Below are positions 33,252 to 41,829 of a DNA stretch of 64,000 bases, one piece after another. How positions within the stretch are numbered: the stretch's first letter is position 1; each line of letters begins with the position of its first letter. The notes beneath the pieces were generated by a model. That model searched no databases. It was given only the letters and a program-made list of their open reading frames with translations, and was not told the DNA's origin. Source of the stretch: Dokdonella sp. (GTDB lineage Bacteria; Pseudomonadota; Gammaproteobacteria; Xanthomonadales; Rhodanobacteraceae); NCBI RefSeq assembly GCF_019634775.1, contig NZ_JAHCAS010000001.1, forward strand, positions 1,178,001-1,242,000. The letters are read 5' to 3'. The translations under genes were made by a program, and so were the position numbers.

Positions 33252-34454
33252 ATGCCTGATTCACTGATTTCCTTCGTTGCGCGCGGGTGGTTCACCGACG
33301 CTTCCTGGGGCGTCTGGATTGCCTATTTCCTCGTCGTCACCCAGTTGACCATCTTCACCGTCACCCTTTACCTGCATCGCAGCCAGACCCACCGTGGTGT
33401 CGATTTCCATCCGGTCCTGGCGCATGCGTTCCGCCTGTGGTCATGGCTCAGCACGGCGATGGTCACCAAGCAGTGGGTCGCCGTCCACCGCAAGCACCAC
33501 GCGAAGTGCGAGACCGCGGACGATCCGCACAGCCCGATGATCCACGGCATCGACAAGGTGCTGTGGGAGGGTGTCGACCTTTACCGCATCGCTGCGCGTG
33601 ACATGGATGAGATCGAAAAGTACGGCCGCGGCACGCCGGACGACTGGATCGAGCGCAACGTCTACGCGCGCATGCCGTCGATGGGCCCGACCCTGCTGCT
33701 GCTGATCAACTTCTTCCTGTTCGGAGCCGTTGGTGTGGCGATCTGGGCCCTGCAGATGGTGTGGATCCCGTTCTGGGCCGCCGGCGTCGTCAATGGCCTT
33801 GGCCACTGGTGGGGCTATCGCAACTTCGAGAGCGCCGACACCTCTACCAACCTGTCACCGTGGGGCGTCTTCATTGGTGGCGAGGAACTGCACAACAATC
33901 ATCATGCCTTCCCGAGCTCGGCCAAGTTCGCCCTGCGCCGCTTCGAGTTCGACATCGGCTGGGCAGCGATCCGATTCTTCGCGTTCCTGCGCCTGGCCAA
34001 GGTGTTGCGCGTCGCGCCGACGCTCGACGTGCGCGCGAACGTGCCGATTCCGGACAGCGACACGATCAGGGCCGTGCTCGCGCACAAGTTCCACGTCATG
34101 AGCGACTACTTCCGCGGGGTCATCGTGCCGGCCCTGCAGGAAGACGCCGCACGCGCCGGCGCCAGCCTCAAGGCGATGCCGCGCAAGCTGCGCAAGGCAC
34201 TCGGCAGTGGCGGTCGCTGGCTCGATTCAGACGCACGCGAGCGCATGGGTCATTGGATCAGCCAGGCGCCGACCGTGAAGACGGTCATGGAATACCGCCA
34301 CCGCCTGCATGAGATGCTCGAGAACCGCAACGGAGAAGCCATGCTCGAAGCCCTGCGCCAGTGGTGCCATGAGGCCGAGCGGTCCGGCATCCGTGCCCTG
34401 CAGGATTTCGCGGCGCGGTTGAAGGGATATCGGTTGAGCAGCGCGGCGGCCTGA
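33252..34454 (+). CDS. Acyl-CoA/fatty acid desaturase
   Basis: The 400-residue integral membrane di-iron enzyme has the three histidine boxes HRSQTHR, HRKHHA and HNNHH and hydrophobic pairs between them (YFLVVTQLTIFTVTLYL; LLLLINFFLFGAVGVAI). It should introduce a cis double bond, most likely delta-9, into membrane acyl chains. The last 130 residues are a soluble, Arg/Ala-rich extension found in several proteobacterial desaturases. It is monocistronic and ends in a strong terminator. Confidence 0.92.
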   Translation: MPDSLISFVARGWFTDASWGVWIAYFLVVTQLTIFTVTLYLHRSQTHRGVDFHPVLAHAFRLWSWLSTAMVTKQWVAVHRKHHAKCETADDPHSPMIHGIDKVLWEGVDLYRIAARDMDEIEKYGRGTPDDWIERNVYARMPSMGPTLLLLINFFLFGAVGVAIWALQMVWIPFWAAGVVNGLGHWWGYRNFESADTSTNLSPWGVFIGGEELHNNHHAFPSSAKFALRRFEFDIGWAAIRFFAFLRLAKVLRVAPTLDVRANVPIPDSDTIRAVLAHKFHVMSDYFRGVIVPALQEDAARAGASLKAMPRKLRKALGSGGRWLDSDARERMGHWISQAPTVKTVMEYRHRLHEMLENRNGEAMLEALRQWCHEAERSGIRALQDFAARLKGYRLSSAAA

Positions 34455-34480
34455 TCGCCAGCTTCGCGATTGGATAGACG

Positions 34481-34508
34481 AAAAACCCGCCGGAAGGCGG
34501 GTTTTTTG
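34481..34508 (+). terminator. Rho-independent terminator after the desaturase gene
   Basis: ACCCGCC and GGCGGGT pair around GGAA, preceded by a run of A and followed by six T. It begins 27 bases after the stop. Confidence 0.92.
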
Positions 34509-34529
34509 TTGGACGCGCGGCTCGCAGGA

Positions 34530-34683
34530 AATGTAGGAAACGGCTTTGGCCGTGATGCTTTGTCTGTACAAGGCCGCAAGGAAACGGCATCCCGCCTGAA
34601 GGCGTTTCCCACATCGCAGGAGCCCGTTTGAGGGTGATAGGCGAAGGCGCTGAAAAACATCGCCCCTGAAGCGGCTCCTGCGG
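34530..34683. repeat. Two adjacent REP-like palindromes, copies 4a and 4b
   Basis: The first unit (34530-34613) has GTAGGAAACGGC and GGCGTTTCCCACAT arms. The second (34615-34682) has CGCAGGAGCCCGTTT and GAAGCGGCTCCTGCGG arms around CATCGCC. Together with flanking terminators they fill the 349-base gene-free stretch between the desaturase and rpmG genes (34455-34803). Confidence 0.75.
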
Positions 34684-34701
34684 TTCGGAAATGGGAGGCA
34701 A

Positions 34702-34726
34702 CAAAAAACCCGCCTTGCGGCGGGTT
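34702..34726 (-). terminator. Rho-independent terminator after rpmG
   Basis: On the minus strand ACCCGCC and GGCGGGT pair around GCAA and are followed by TTTTTTGT. It lies about 78 bases past the rpmG stop. Confidence 0.9.
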
Positions 34727-34803
34727 CCTTGAAGGAGCTGGACCCAGGCCTGCGCCGGGGTGAAGCATCGACGTGCCGCGCGCTGCGCGTGCGGGCCGAT
34801 GTT

Positions 34804-34968
34804 TCACTTGATCTTCGCTTCCTTGTAGGCCACGTGCTTGCGCACGACGGGATCGTACTTCTTGATCTCCATCTTTTCGGGCGTGGTCTTCTTGTTCTTG
34901 TCGGTCGTGTAGAAATGGCCGGTGCCGGCCGAGGACACGAGACGGATCTTGTCGCGCTTGGATGCCAT
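34804..34968 (-). CDS. rpmG: 50S ribosomal protein L33
   Basis: A 54-residue protein read leftward from ATG 34968 ([17 protein letters not shown], ending [10 protein letters not shown]). It matches bacterial L33 over its full length. The paired cysteines of zinc-binding L33 are absent, so this is the zinc-independent form. It follows rpmB by 13 bases, the standard rpmB-rpmG pair. Confidence 0.95.
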   Translation of the reverse strand: MASKRDKIRLVSSAGTGHFYTTDKNKKTTPEKMEIKKYDPVVRKHVAYKEAKIK

Positions 34969-34981
34969 GGTTCGTTACTCC

Positions 34982-35218
34982 TCAGATCTTCTCGCCGCGC
35001 GCACGCAGCTCGGCAACGACGACGTCGATGCCCTTCTTGTCGATGGTGCGCAGGCCGTGGCTCGACACGCGCAGCTTGATCCAGCGGTTCTCGCTGGCCA
35101 CCCAGAAGCGGCGGTCGTGGAGGTTCGGCAGCCAGCGGCGCCGCGTCTTGTTGTTGGCGTGGGAAACATTGTTGCCGGACTGGAAACTCTTGCCGGTGAC
35201 CTGGCAGACCTTGGACAT
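34982..35218 (-). CDS. rpmB: 50S ribosomal protein L28
   Basis: A 78-residue protein with the L28 signature [34 protein letters not shown], and [17 protein letters not shown]. Start at 35218 was set by family length; upstream in-frame sequence is Arg-rich and unrelated. It is the first gene of the rpmB-rpmG operon. Confidence 0.96.
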   Translation of the reverse strand: MSKVCQVTGKSFQSGNNVSHANNKTRRRWLPNLHDRRFWVASENRWIKLRVSSHGLRTIDKKGIDVVVAELRARGEKI

Positions 35219-35432
35219 GCGAACCTCGACTGATCTGGTAACCGACCTTGGCCAGGTCGGACGCGGCCCAGCGGCGACGATGCGCCACGCGGTGCTGGAG
35301 CGCCCAGGACGACGGCAGGACGAACCGCGTAGCGCGATCTGCCGGTCCCGAAAGGGACAGTGGAGCCAAGGCGAGCCGCGCTTTATAGCGGAATCGGCGA
35401 ATTCCCGCAAGCAAATCCGGCCCAGACCGGGC

Positions 35433-36149
35433 TCAGACCTCCTCGCTGGCCGTGCGCTTCGAGCGCCGGATCAGCCAGGCCACGCCGCGCAGGTCGGCGA
35501 TGCCGACCAGGGCACGATCGAGGTTATTGTATTTCGACACCCCGGCACCGCGCGGGCGATGGTTGACCGGCACGCTTCTCACTTGCCAGCCGGCGCGCTG
35601 CATCAGAGCCGGCAGGTAGCGGTGCATGTGGTCGAAGTACGGCAGGTCGAGGAAGACCGCGCGCTCGAACAACTTGATGCCGCAGCCGCTGTCGGGGGTG
35701 TCGTCGCGCAGCAGGCGCGAGCGGATCGCGTTGGCCCATTTCGAGGCCCGGCGTTTGCTGCCGGAGTCCCTGCGCTCGACGCGCCAGCCGGCGAACAGGC
35801 GCACCTCGGCCGGCGCGGCGTCGCGCATGGCGACGAGTTTCGGGATATCGGCCGGATCGTTCTGGCCGTCGCCGTCGAGGGTGGCGATCCAAGCCGCACG
35901 CGCGGCCTTGACGCCGGTGCGGATCGCCGTGCTCTGGCCGCTTTGCGTGGCGTGGTGGATCACGCGCAGTTCGGGCATGCGCGCCTTGGCCGCGCGCAAC
36001 ACGGCGAGGGTGTCGTCGCGGCTGGCATCGTCGACGAAGATGGCCTCGAAGTCGAAGCGTCCGCGCAGGGCGGCGGCGATCTCGTCGAGCAGGGCGTCGA
36101 CATTGCCGCTCTCGTTGAAGACGGGGACGACGACGCTCAGTTCAGGCAT
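35433..36149 (-). CDS. GT2 family glycosyltransferase (DPM1-like)
   Basis: The 238-residue protein opens with [13 protein letters not shown] and has [11 protein letters not shown] and [10 protein letters not shown], the nucleotide-sugar and metal-binding stretches of family 2 transferases. [15 protein letters not shown] and [15 protein letters not shown] match the dolichol/undecaprenyl-phosphate sugar transferase subgroup. There are no C-terminal transmembrane helices, so it is likely a peripheral membrane enzyme making a polyprenyl-phosphate sugar. It begins 25 bases after parB, in the same direction, but the functional link is unclear. Confidence 0.85.
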   Translation of the reverse strand: MPELSVVVPVFNESGNVDALLDEIAAALRGRFDFEAIFVDDASRDDTLAVLRAAKARMPELRVIHHATQSGQSTAIRTGVKAARAAWIATLDGDGQNDPADIPKLVAMRDAAPAEVRLFAGWRVERRDSGSKRRASKWANAIRSRLLRDDTPDSGCGIKLFERAVFLDLPYFDHMHRYLPALMQRAGWQVRSVPVNHRPRGAGVSKYNNLDRALVGIADLRGVAWLIRRSKRTASEEV

Positions 36150-36174
36150 GGTGGTGCTTGCAGCGCAAGGTGCG

Positions 36175-37050
36175 TCAGCGGATCTTTTCGAGGATGCCGT
36201 CAAGCTCGTCGAGGCTGTGGTAGTGGATGACCAGCTTGCCGCGGCCGTTGCGGCCGTGGCTGATGGCGACGCGCGTGCCGAGCCTCTCCGACAGCGAGGA
36301 CTCCAGTGCGCTGATGTTTGCGTCGGCACGGGCCTTGGCCGGCGTGGCCTTTTTCGTCGGCGTACCCGCACGACGGACGGCGTCCTCCAGTTCGCGCACG
36401 CTCCAGTCCTTCGCCACGGTCTCGCGCGCAAGCGCGACCGCGCGCGGCGCGGCGAGCGAGAGCAGGGCGCGTGCATGGCCCATGTCGAGCTTGCGCTCGT
36501 CGAGCAGGCTGCGGATCTCGGCCGGCAGTTCGAGCAGGCGCAGCAGGTTCGACACGCTCGCGCGCGAGCGGCCGATCGCATCGGCGATCTGCTGGTGGGT
36601 CAGCTTGAATTCCTCGATCAGGCGCGCCAGCGACTGTGCTTCCTCGAGCGCGGACAGGTCCTCGCGCTGGATGTTCTCGATCAGAGCGATGGCGACCGCG
36701 GTGCGGTCGTCGATCGTGCGCACGAGGGCGGGAATCTCGGTCAGGCCGGCGCGTTGCGCGGCGCGCCAGCGGCGCTCGCCGGCGATCAGTTCGTGGCGGC
36801 CACGGCCGAGCGCGCGCACGATGACCGGCTCGATGACGCCCTGGGTGCGGATCGAGGCGGCCAGTTCGTCGAGCTTGCCTTCGTCGAACGTGCGGCGCGG
36901 CTGGTACTTGCCCGGCGCGATCGAGGTGATCGCGAGCTGCTGCAGCTCGCCTTCGCCGGCCTTCGCGTCGCCGCTGGTTTCCGGTTCCTGCGCGCCGAGC
37001 AGGACGTCGAGTCCGCGACCAAGTCCGAGTCCGCGCTTCTTCGTCGCCAT
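36175..37050 (-). CDS. parB: Chromosome partitioning protein ParB
   Basis: The 291-residue protein has the Lys/Arg/Gly-rich start MATKKRGLGLGRGLDVLL, the CTP-binding ParB/Srx domain with GERRWRAAQRAG and ENIQREDLSALEEA, a helix-turn-helix (LTHQQIADAIGRSRASVSNL) and a C-terminal dimerisation domain. It loads at parS and spreads to segregate the origin region. Its start overlaps the parA stop (ATG at 37050, or 37053). No parS palindrome was recognised nearby. Confidence 0.95.
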   Translation of the reverse strand: MATKKRGLGLGRGLDVLLGAQEPETSGDAKAGEGELQQLAITSIAPGKYQPRRTFDEGKLDELAASIRTQGVIEPVIVRALGRGRHELIAGERRWRAAQRAGLTEIPALVRTIDDRTAVAIALIENIQREDLSALEEAQSLARLIEEFKLTHQQIADAIGRSRASVSNLLRLLELPAEIRSLLDERKLDMGHARALLSLAAPRAVALARETVAKDWSVRELEDAVRRAGTPTKKATPAKARADANISALESSLSERLGTRVAISHGRNGRGKLVIHYHSLDELDGILEKIR

Positions 37051-37847
37051 CATGCGTGTTCCTGGGTGGTGGCCGCGGTGGCCGGGGCGCGTTCTCGGCG
37101 CAGCATTTCGCCGGCGAGGCCGAGGTAGGCGATCGCGCCGCGCGATTCGCGGTCGTAGAGGTTGATCGGCTTGCCGTGGCTCGGCGCTTCGGCGAGGCGG
37201 ATGTTGCGTGGGATCACCGAGCGCAGCACCTTGTCGCCGAAATGCTTGACCAGCTGGGCGGAGACTTCGTTGCCGAGGTTGTTGCGCACGTCGTACATCG
37301 TGCGCAGCAGGCCATCGACTTCGAGACCGGGATTGAGTCGCTTGCGCACGGCCTTGATCGTGTCGAGCAGGCTCGACAACCCTTCCAGCGCAAAGTATTC
37401 GCATTGCACGGGAATCAGCACGCCGTCGGCCGCGGTCAGCGCGTTGAGCGTGAGCAGGTGCAGCGACGGCGGACAGTCGATCAGGATCACGTGGTAGCGC
37501 TCGGCGACGCGCGCGAGTTGTTCCTTTAGGCGCTGCTCGCGGGCGAGCGCATCCATCAGCTTGATCTCGGCGGCGGTCAGGTCGCCGTTGCCGGGCAGCA
37601 GGTCGAAGCCGGCCTCGGTGGTGACGATGGCCTGTTCGATCGGCACTTCCTCGAGCAGCACGTCGCAGCCATTCGGCTTGGCCTCGCGCTTGTCGACGCC
37701 GGCTGCCATGGTCGCGTTGCCCTGCGGGTCGAGGTCGACCAGCAGCACCTTGCGACGCGTCTCGGCGAGCGCGGCGGCGAGGTTGACGGCGGTGGTGGTC
37801 TTGCCGACGCCGCCCTTCTGGTTGGTGATCGCGATGATGCGCGTCAT
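37050..37847 (-). CDS. parA: Chromosome partitioning ATPase ParA
   Basis: The 265-residue Walker-type ATPase begins MTRIIAITNQKGGVGKTTT (deviant Walker A), with VLLVDLDPQGNAT and LIDCPPSLHLLTLNAL. It lacks the N-terminal DNA-binding domain of plasmid ParA, so it is the chromosomal Soj type. The gene overlaps rsmG by four bases upstream and parB downstream, giving the rsmG-parA-parB operon usual near the chromosomal origin. Confidence 0.96.
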   Translation of the reverse strand: MTRIIAITNQKGGVGKTTTAVNLAAALAETRRKVLLVDLDPQGNATMAAGVDKREAKPNGCDVLLEEVPIEQAIVTTEAGFDLLPGNGDLTAAEIKLMDALAREQRLKEQLARVAERYHVILIDCPPSLHLLTLNALTAADGVLIPVQCEYFALEGLSSLLDTIKAVRKRLNPGLEVDGLLRTMYDVRNNLGNEVSAQLVKHFGDKVLRSVIPRNIRLAEAPSHGKPINLYDRESRGAIAYLGLAGEMLRRERAPATAATTQEHA

Positions 37848-38503
37848 GAGCTTGATCCTGCGTCCGCCGCGCGGTCGCTGCGGCGGATTGTGACGAGATG
37901 GCGCTCGGCGTCCAGTCCGGGCACCTCGATGCGCCGCACGGATTCGACCTCGAAGCCGGGTGGCAGCGCGTCGAGTTCATCCTGCGGATGACGGCCCTTC
38001 AGCGCCAGCCAGCGCCCGCCGGGAGCGAGCAGATGGCCGCCGAGGGCGAGCATGTCGGCCAGTGTGGCGAACGCGCGCGCGGTGATGCAATCGAATCGTC
38101 CCTGCACGGCCTCGACACGCGACTCGGCGACGCTGGCCTCGGCGAGGCCGAGCTGGCGTACCGCTTCGCGCAGGAAGCGAGCCTTCTTGCCGTTCGAGTC
38201 GACCAGCAACACTGCCTCGAAACGCCGCGCCAGGGCCAGCGGGATGCCGGGCAGGCCCGCGCCGCTGCCGAGGTCGGCGAGAGTCGCGCCATCGACGTAC
38301 GGCAAAACGGCCAGCGAATCGAGCAGGTGGCGCGTGACCATCTCGGCCGGATCGCGCACCGCAGTCAGGTTGTAGGCCGCGTTCCAGCGCACGAGCAGAT
38401 CGACGTAATCGAGCAGGCGCTCGATCGTCGACTCGGTCAGCTCGAGCGAAAGCGCCGCGACGCCCGCACCGAGCCGCTTCCGCAGCGCTTCGCGCTCGGA
38501 CAT
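37844..38503 (-). CDS. rsmG: 16S rRNA (guanine527-N7)-methyltransferase
   Basis: The 219-residue SAM-dependent enzyme has LADLGSGAGLPGIPLALA (motif I), VRDPAEMVTRHLLDSLAVL upstream, and ITARAFATLADML. It methylates G527 of 16S rRNA. Start MSEREALRK at 38503 gives family length; the in-frame upstream extension spans a terminator hairpin. mnmG, its frequent upstream neighbour, is absent here. Confidence 0.94.
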   Translation of the reverse strand: MSEREALRKRLGAGVAALSLELTESTIERLLDYVDLLVRWNAAYNLTAVRDPAEMVTRHLLDSLAVLPYVDGATLADLGSGAGLPGIPLALARRFEAVLLVDSNGKKARFLREAVRQLGLAEASVAESRVEAVQGRFDCITARAFATLADMLALGGHLLAPGGRWLALKGRHPQDELDALPPGFEVESVRRIEVPGLDAERHLVTIRRSDRAADAGSSS

Positions 38504-38513
38504 GGCCGGACCC

Positions 38514-38545
38514 GGAAACGAAAAGGGCGCCAAGTATCGGCGCCC
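38514..38545 (-). terminator. Terminator-like hairpin just upstream of rsmG
   Basis: Read on the minus strand, GGGCGCC and GGCGCCC pair around seven bases and are followed by TTTTCGTTT. It ends 11 bases before the rsmG ATG, so it would stop leftward transcription from the SPFH gene, or act as an attenuator in the rsmG-parAB leader. Confidence 0.6.
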
Positions 38546-38764
38546 GGACTGCTTAAATCCAGCCACGCAGGCCCGCGGAGGGCCTGCCACTCGATGCTCG
38601 GATGGACCAGCCATCCCCCACCGTACCTATCCTGACTGAGGATCAACTTCAAAGTTGAGGTTCTGTGCAAGTGGTGTTCGGTTCGCCGTTGCGATCGAAC
38701 TTCTCAACTTCATGTTTTGAGCGCGATTTCAGCGCAAGGCGGTGACACCTTTGGGAGAACGGAA

Positions 38765-39250
38765 TCAGACATATCCTTTGGGTGTCACTGCCGGTTCGAC
38801 GTGCTGGAGTTCGACGCGCGTCACCAGCAGGCCGCGCTCGCGGACGTCCTCGTTGAGTGCCCGCTTGAGCCAGTCGCGACGCTGCGCGGCATCGGCCGGC
38901 ACGCCGGCGCCGGCGAGCCGGTTCGCCGCGCATTCGCGCAGCAGGGTATCGACGGTTTCGATGATGCGGTCGGCGCGTTCCGGGTCGAGCACCTGGAAGT
39001 ACAGCGCGCCGCGATAGCCCTCGCCCGCGGCGTCGGTGCCATCGAAGGCGAGCGCGCTGCCGGTCAGGCTGATCTCGTGGACGACGCGCTCGATCAGCGG
39101 CACGAGGAAGTGCGTGCCGGCGCCGACGATGCGCGTCTGTCCGCCCAAGCGACGCAGCGAGTAGACCTTGCCCTCCGGGATGCGACGCACCGAAGCCAGA
39201 CCGAGACCGGCCAGGCAACAGAGCATGATCCATACCAGTTGGGCAGACAT
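38765..39250 (-). CDS. Short SPFH/band 7-like membrane protein
   Basis: The 161-residue protein has an N-terminal transmembrane helix (LVWIMLCCLAGLGLASV) followed by an SPFH-like segment: IPEGKVYSLRRLGGQTRIVG, THFLVPLIERVVHEI, and ALYFQVLDPERADRIIE. It ends soon after TRVELQHVEPAV, where full-length SPFH proteins continue with a long coiled coil, so it is truncated relative to the family or is a minimal member. An 8-bp inverted repeat (38742-38749 and 38781-38788) encloses its stop codon. No membrane protease partner is adjacent. Confidence 0.7.
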   Translation of the reverse strand: MSAQLVWIMLCCLAGLGLASVRRIPEGKVYSLRRLGGQTRIVGAGTHFLVPLIERVVHEISLTGSALAFDGTDAAGEGYRGALYFQVLDPERADRIIETVDTLLRECAANRLAGAGVPADAAQRRDWLKRALNEDVRERGLLVTRVELQHVEPAVTPKGYV

Positions 39251-39606
39251 TTCCTCAATTCCTGCAAGAGGTTGCGAAACAAACCTCATCTTGCGCAAAG
39301 GATAGTCGCGCAAGCGTCACATAACAAGCGCTTAACAGTCTCAGGCCTGCGTCACAAACGGAGCCTGAACCGCGGCACGTTTGCGCAGGTTTTGGCTCGT
39401 CCCATTCAGCAAAAGCGATGAGAAACCCAAGCAACAAGCGTGCCGGCGGGGCTGTCGTGTCGGAACCCGGAACGGGCGTCGAGTGAGGAGTGGGGTGCTG
39501 CTTGCCCGCGATCGGCGCCAGGTCGGTCGCTCGGCGGAGCGAGTCCGCCTGGTCCGGTCGATCGCGTCGGGCGCGTGCGCGAAACCGCGCCTACGCGAAT
39601 GCCGGC
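39251..39606. other. Gene-free stretch between SPFH and ASH-like genes
   Basis: 356 bases. The right part holds an imperfect palindrome (CCAGGTCGGTCGCTC with GAGCGAGTCCGCCTGG, about 39519-39556). The left part is AT-richer and should carry the leftward SPFH promoter. No coding signal or RNA gene is evident. Confidence 0.45.
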
Positions 39607-40644
39607 CTATTCGAAGCCTGACGCGAACAGGCTGCCAATGCCTCGCAACAGGAACGTGGCGCTGCCCGGCGGCGTGTTGCCGGCGATCTCCACCGAGGCC
39701 GCGTGCAGACCATGGCTTGTCGCCTTGAATACGACGTCGATGTCGCAGTTGCTGCCGGGCGCGATCTGGAACGGTGGCACGCCGCAGGTGCCCGGAAAGA
39801 TCGTGAATACTGCCGGCATCGGATTGGGGGTGGGTACGTAGGTCAGGACCTGCCACGCCGCAGTACCTGCATTGCTGAGGTTGATCGTTGCTGTCGAGCT
39901 GGTCCCGATGTCGATGTTGCCCATGTCGATCGCGCTCGGCACAACAACCGGCAATGGTGCGCCAGCGGCGGACGCATTGAGGCGGATCATCCAGGTGCCG
40001 TCGCTGTTGCCGCCGTACAGCGCGTTGCGCACGCTGGCCACGGGCTGGTTGGCCCAAGCCAGATGGGCGGGATCGACCGGTGTCACTGTCCCCGGAGCGC
40101 TTGCCCAGTTGGAGGCAATGAAGCTGTGGTCGTTGGGCGGATACGGGTTGATGTCATCGGTGCCATCCGTATCGATGCTCGCCACCTGCGGGTTGCCCGT
40201 ATAGGTGATGATCGCGCCGGCAAAAATGATGTCGCCGGCCTGGAGTGTCACCGCCTGGGACAAGGCATAGCTGGTGAGCAGGTTGCTACCCGTGCCGGTC
40301 ACCGTGCCGGATCCCGAGGCCACGACCACGTCGTGGTCGGGGATGCCGTCCTGGTTCGAGTCGTACCAGATGTATACCGCCAGCGGCGTGCCGTTGGGGA
40401 TGTTGTTGGCTGCGAAGCTGCCGCCGAAGGCGAGGTTGACCGCGTGGATGGTTTCGTGACCGGGCCGGATCACGAAGCGATTGAGCCAAGCGAAGGAGTA
40501 GCTGTTGGGCGGGTGCAGGCCGATGCCGGCTTCCTTGACGCCGTCATCGAGTCGATATTCGTCGACTGCGTCCGCGCCGCCGCACAACGCCAGCAGCAAC
40601 GGGGCGGACCACCACGCAGGGGTACGTACCGCGATGCAGGACAT
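39607..40644 (-). CDS. Secreted protein with ASH-like domain and GFE tail
   Basis: The 345-residue protein has a signal peptide (residues 1-26, ending GGADA). Residues 30-220 form a beta-rich domain with no family that I recognise (LAVYIWYDSNQDGIPDHDVV is the clearest motif). Residues about 235-330 look like a choice-of-anchor D / ASH-type Ig fold (ATINLSNAGTAAWQVLTY, GSNCDIDVVFKATSHG). It ends GSLFASGFE, a tail shared with two other exported proteins here. It diverges from the VWA gene across 213 bases. Function unknown. Confidence 0.72.
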   Translation of the reverse strand: MSCIAVRTPAWWSAPLLLALCGGADAVDEYRLDDGVKEAGIGLHPPNSYSFAWLNRFVIRPGHETIHAVNLAFGGSFAANNIPNGTPLAVYIWYDSNQDGIPDHDVVVASGSGTVTGTGSNLLTSYALSQAVTLQAGDIIFAGAIITYTGNPQVASIDTDGTDDINPYPPNDHSFIASNWASAPGTVTPVDPAHLAWANQPVASVRNALYGGNSDGTWMIRLNASAAGAPLPVVVPSAIDMGNIDIGTSSTATINLSNAGTAAWQVLTYVPTPNPMPAVFTIFPGTCGVPPFQIAPGSNCDIDVVFKATSHGLHAASVEIAGNTPPGSATFLLRGIGSLFASGFE

Positions 40645-40857
40645 GATGCCCTCCCGGCGACCGGCGCCGGCTGCGGGCGACCATGCCGGGCGCCCTTTGT
40701 CCGCGGATACGCCGATCCTGGGTGCCTGTCAATACGTGACGGTGGCGGCTCGAACCGGAATCAGGCGGGGCGCCGCGGACGATGTCCGGATCTGTCCACG
40801 GTTCCGGTATTCCTCTGGGTCCGGTCGCCAACCTGCGACTTTTCCGGAGGATCTTCG

Positions 40858-41826
40858 ATGCGTACCGTGCTTTTCCTGTCCATGTTCGCGCTGGCGAGCG
40901 GTGTTCCGGCCCATGCGCAGACCCCTGACGACAGCAAGGCCATCCTTGTGCTCGATGCCTCAGGCTCGATGTGGGGCCAGATCGGAGGGAAGTCGAAAAT
41001 CGCCATCGCGCGCGAGGCCGTGGGCACGATGCTCGATGGTTGGAAAGGCGGCGACCTGGGTTTGATGGCCTATGGTCACCGGCGCAAGGGCGATTGCCAG
41101 GACATCGAGCTGTTGATCGAGCCAGGGACAGCGGGTGCCGAGGCCATCGCCCGAAAGGTCAACGCCCTCAATCCCGTGGGCATGACACCGATCTCCGCCG
41201 CCGTGCGCCAGGCCGCCGAACACCTGCGGTTCACCGAACGCAAGGCCACCGTGATCCTGGTCAGCGACGGCGAGGAAACCTGCAACGCCGATCCGTGTGC
41301 GCTGGGCGAGGAGCTGGAGCGGCTCGGCATCGACTTCAGCGCGCATGTGGTGGGTTTCGACATTGCGCCAGGCAGCGCCGCCGATGAACAGTTGCGCTGT
41401 CTGGCCGAGCGCACCGGCGGGCGTTACGTCCAGGCCCGCGACGCCGGCGAACTCAATCAGGCCCTGGGGCAGATCGCCGGGCAGGCGACGGCCACCGTCG
41501 GCGCGCGTGAAGGCGCGGACTGGATGGTCGGTCGTGCGCTGGAGGCCGAAACGGGGATCTACATGAACCCGGATGGCCAGGAGTCGGCAGGCAATCACGA
41601 TTTCACCGTCGAGCAGACCGCCGCCGATTGTCAGGCCCTGTGCATGGCCGATGCCGGCTGCGCCGGCTGGCACTACGAACCGGCCGGCAGCTACTTCGTC
41701 GATCACCCGCGTTGCCAGCTCAAGGGCCATCGTTTTGCGGTGCGTGCGGTGGTGCAGGGGGAAGGTTGGGTGGCTGGCATCAAGCCGGGCGTGAAACTGA
41801 TCCTCGACGAACAAGCTGCGGAGTGA
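40858..41826 (+). CDS. Secreted von Willebrand A domain protein with PAN/Apple-like C terminus
   Basis: The 322-residue protein has a signal peptide (ALASGVPAHA) and a VWA domain with an intact MIDAS motif (LVLDASGSMWG, the Thr in GMTPIS, and LVSDGEET). The last 100 residues contain a PAN/Apple-like module with paired cysteines (DCQALCMADAGCAGWHYEP and HPRCQLKG), a fold used for protein or sugar binding. CCGGAGG at 40845-40851 is the ribosome binding site. A lipoprotein gene follows after three bases. The VWA plus PAN arrangement suggests an extracellular adhesion or scaffold role. Confidence 0.82.
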   Translation: MRTVLFLSMFALASGVPAHAQTPDDSKAILVLDASGSMWGQIGGKSKIAIAREAVGTMLDGWKGGDLGLMAYGHRRKGDCQDIELLIEPGTAGAEAIARKVNALNPVGMTPISAAVRQAAEHLRFTERKATVILVSDGEETCNADPCALGEELERLGIDFSAHVVGFDIAPGSAADEQLRCLAERTGGRYVQARDAGELNQALGQIAGQATATVGAREGADWMVGRALEAETGIYMNPDGQESAGNHDFTVEQTAADCQALCMADAGCAGWHYEPAGSYFVDHPRCQLKGHRFAVRAVVQGEGWVAGIKPGVKLILDEQAAE

Positions 41827-41829
41827 GCC

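Noticed and set aside
34799..34815. TGTTTCACTTGA as a possible parS site
   Set aside because: It covers only half of the TGTTTCACGTGAAACA palindrome and includes the rpmG stop codon.
36175..37980. N-terminally extended version of parB running through parA
   Set aside because: The extension overlaps parA in another frame and is Arg/Pro-rich with no homology; ParB starts at 37050 or 37053.
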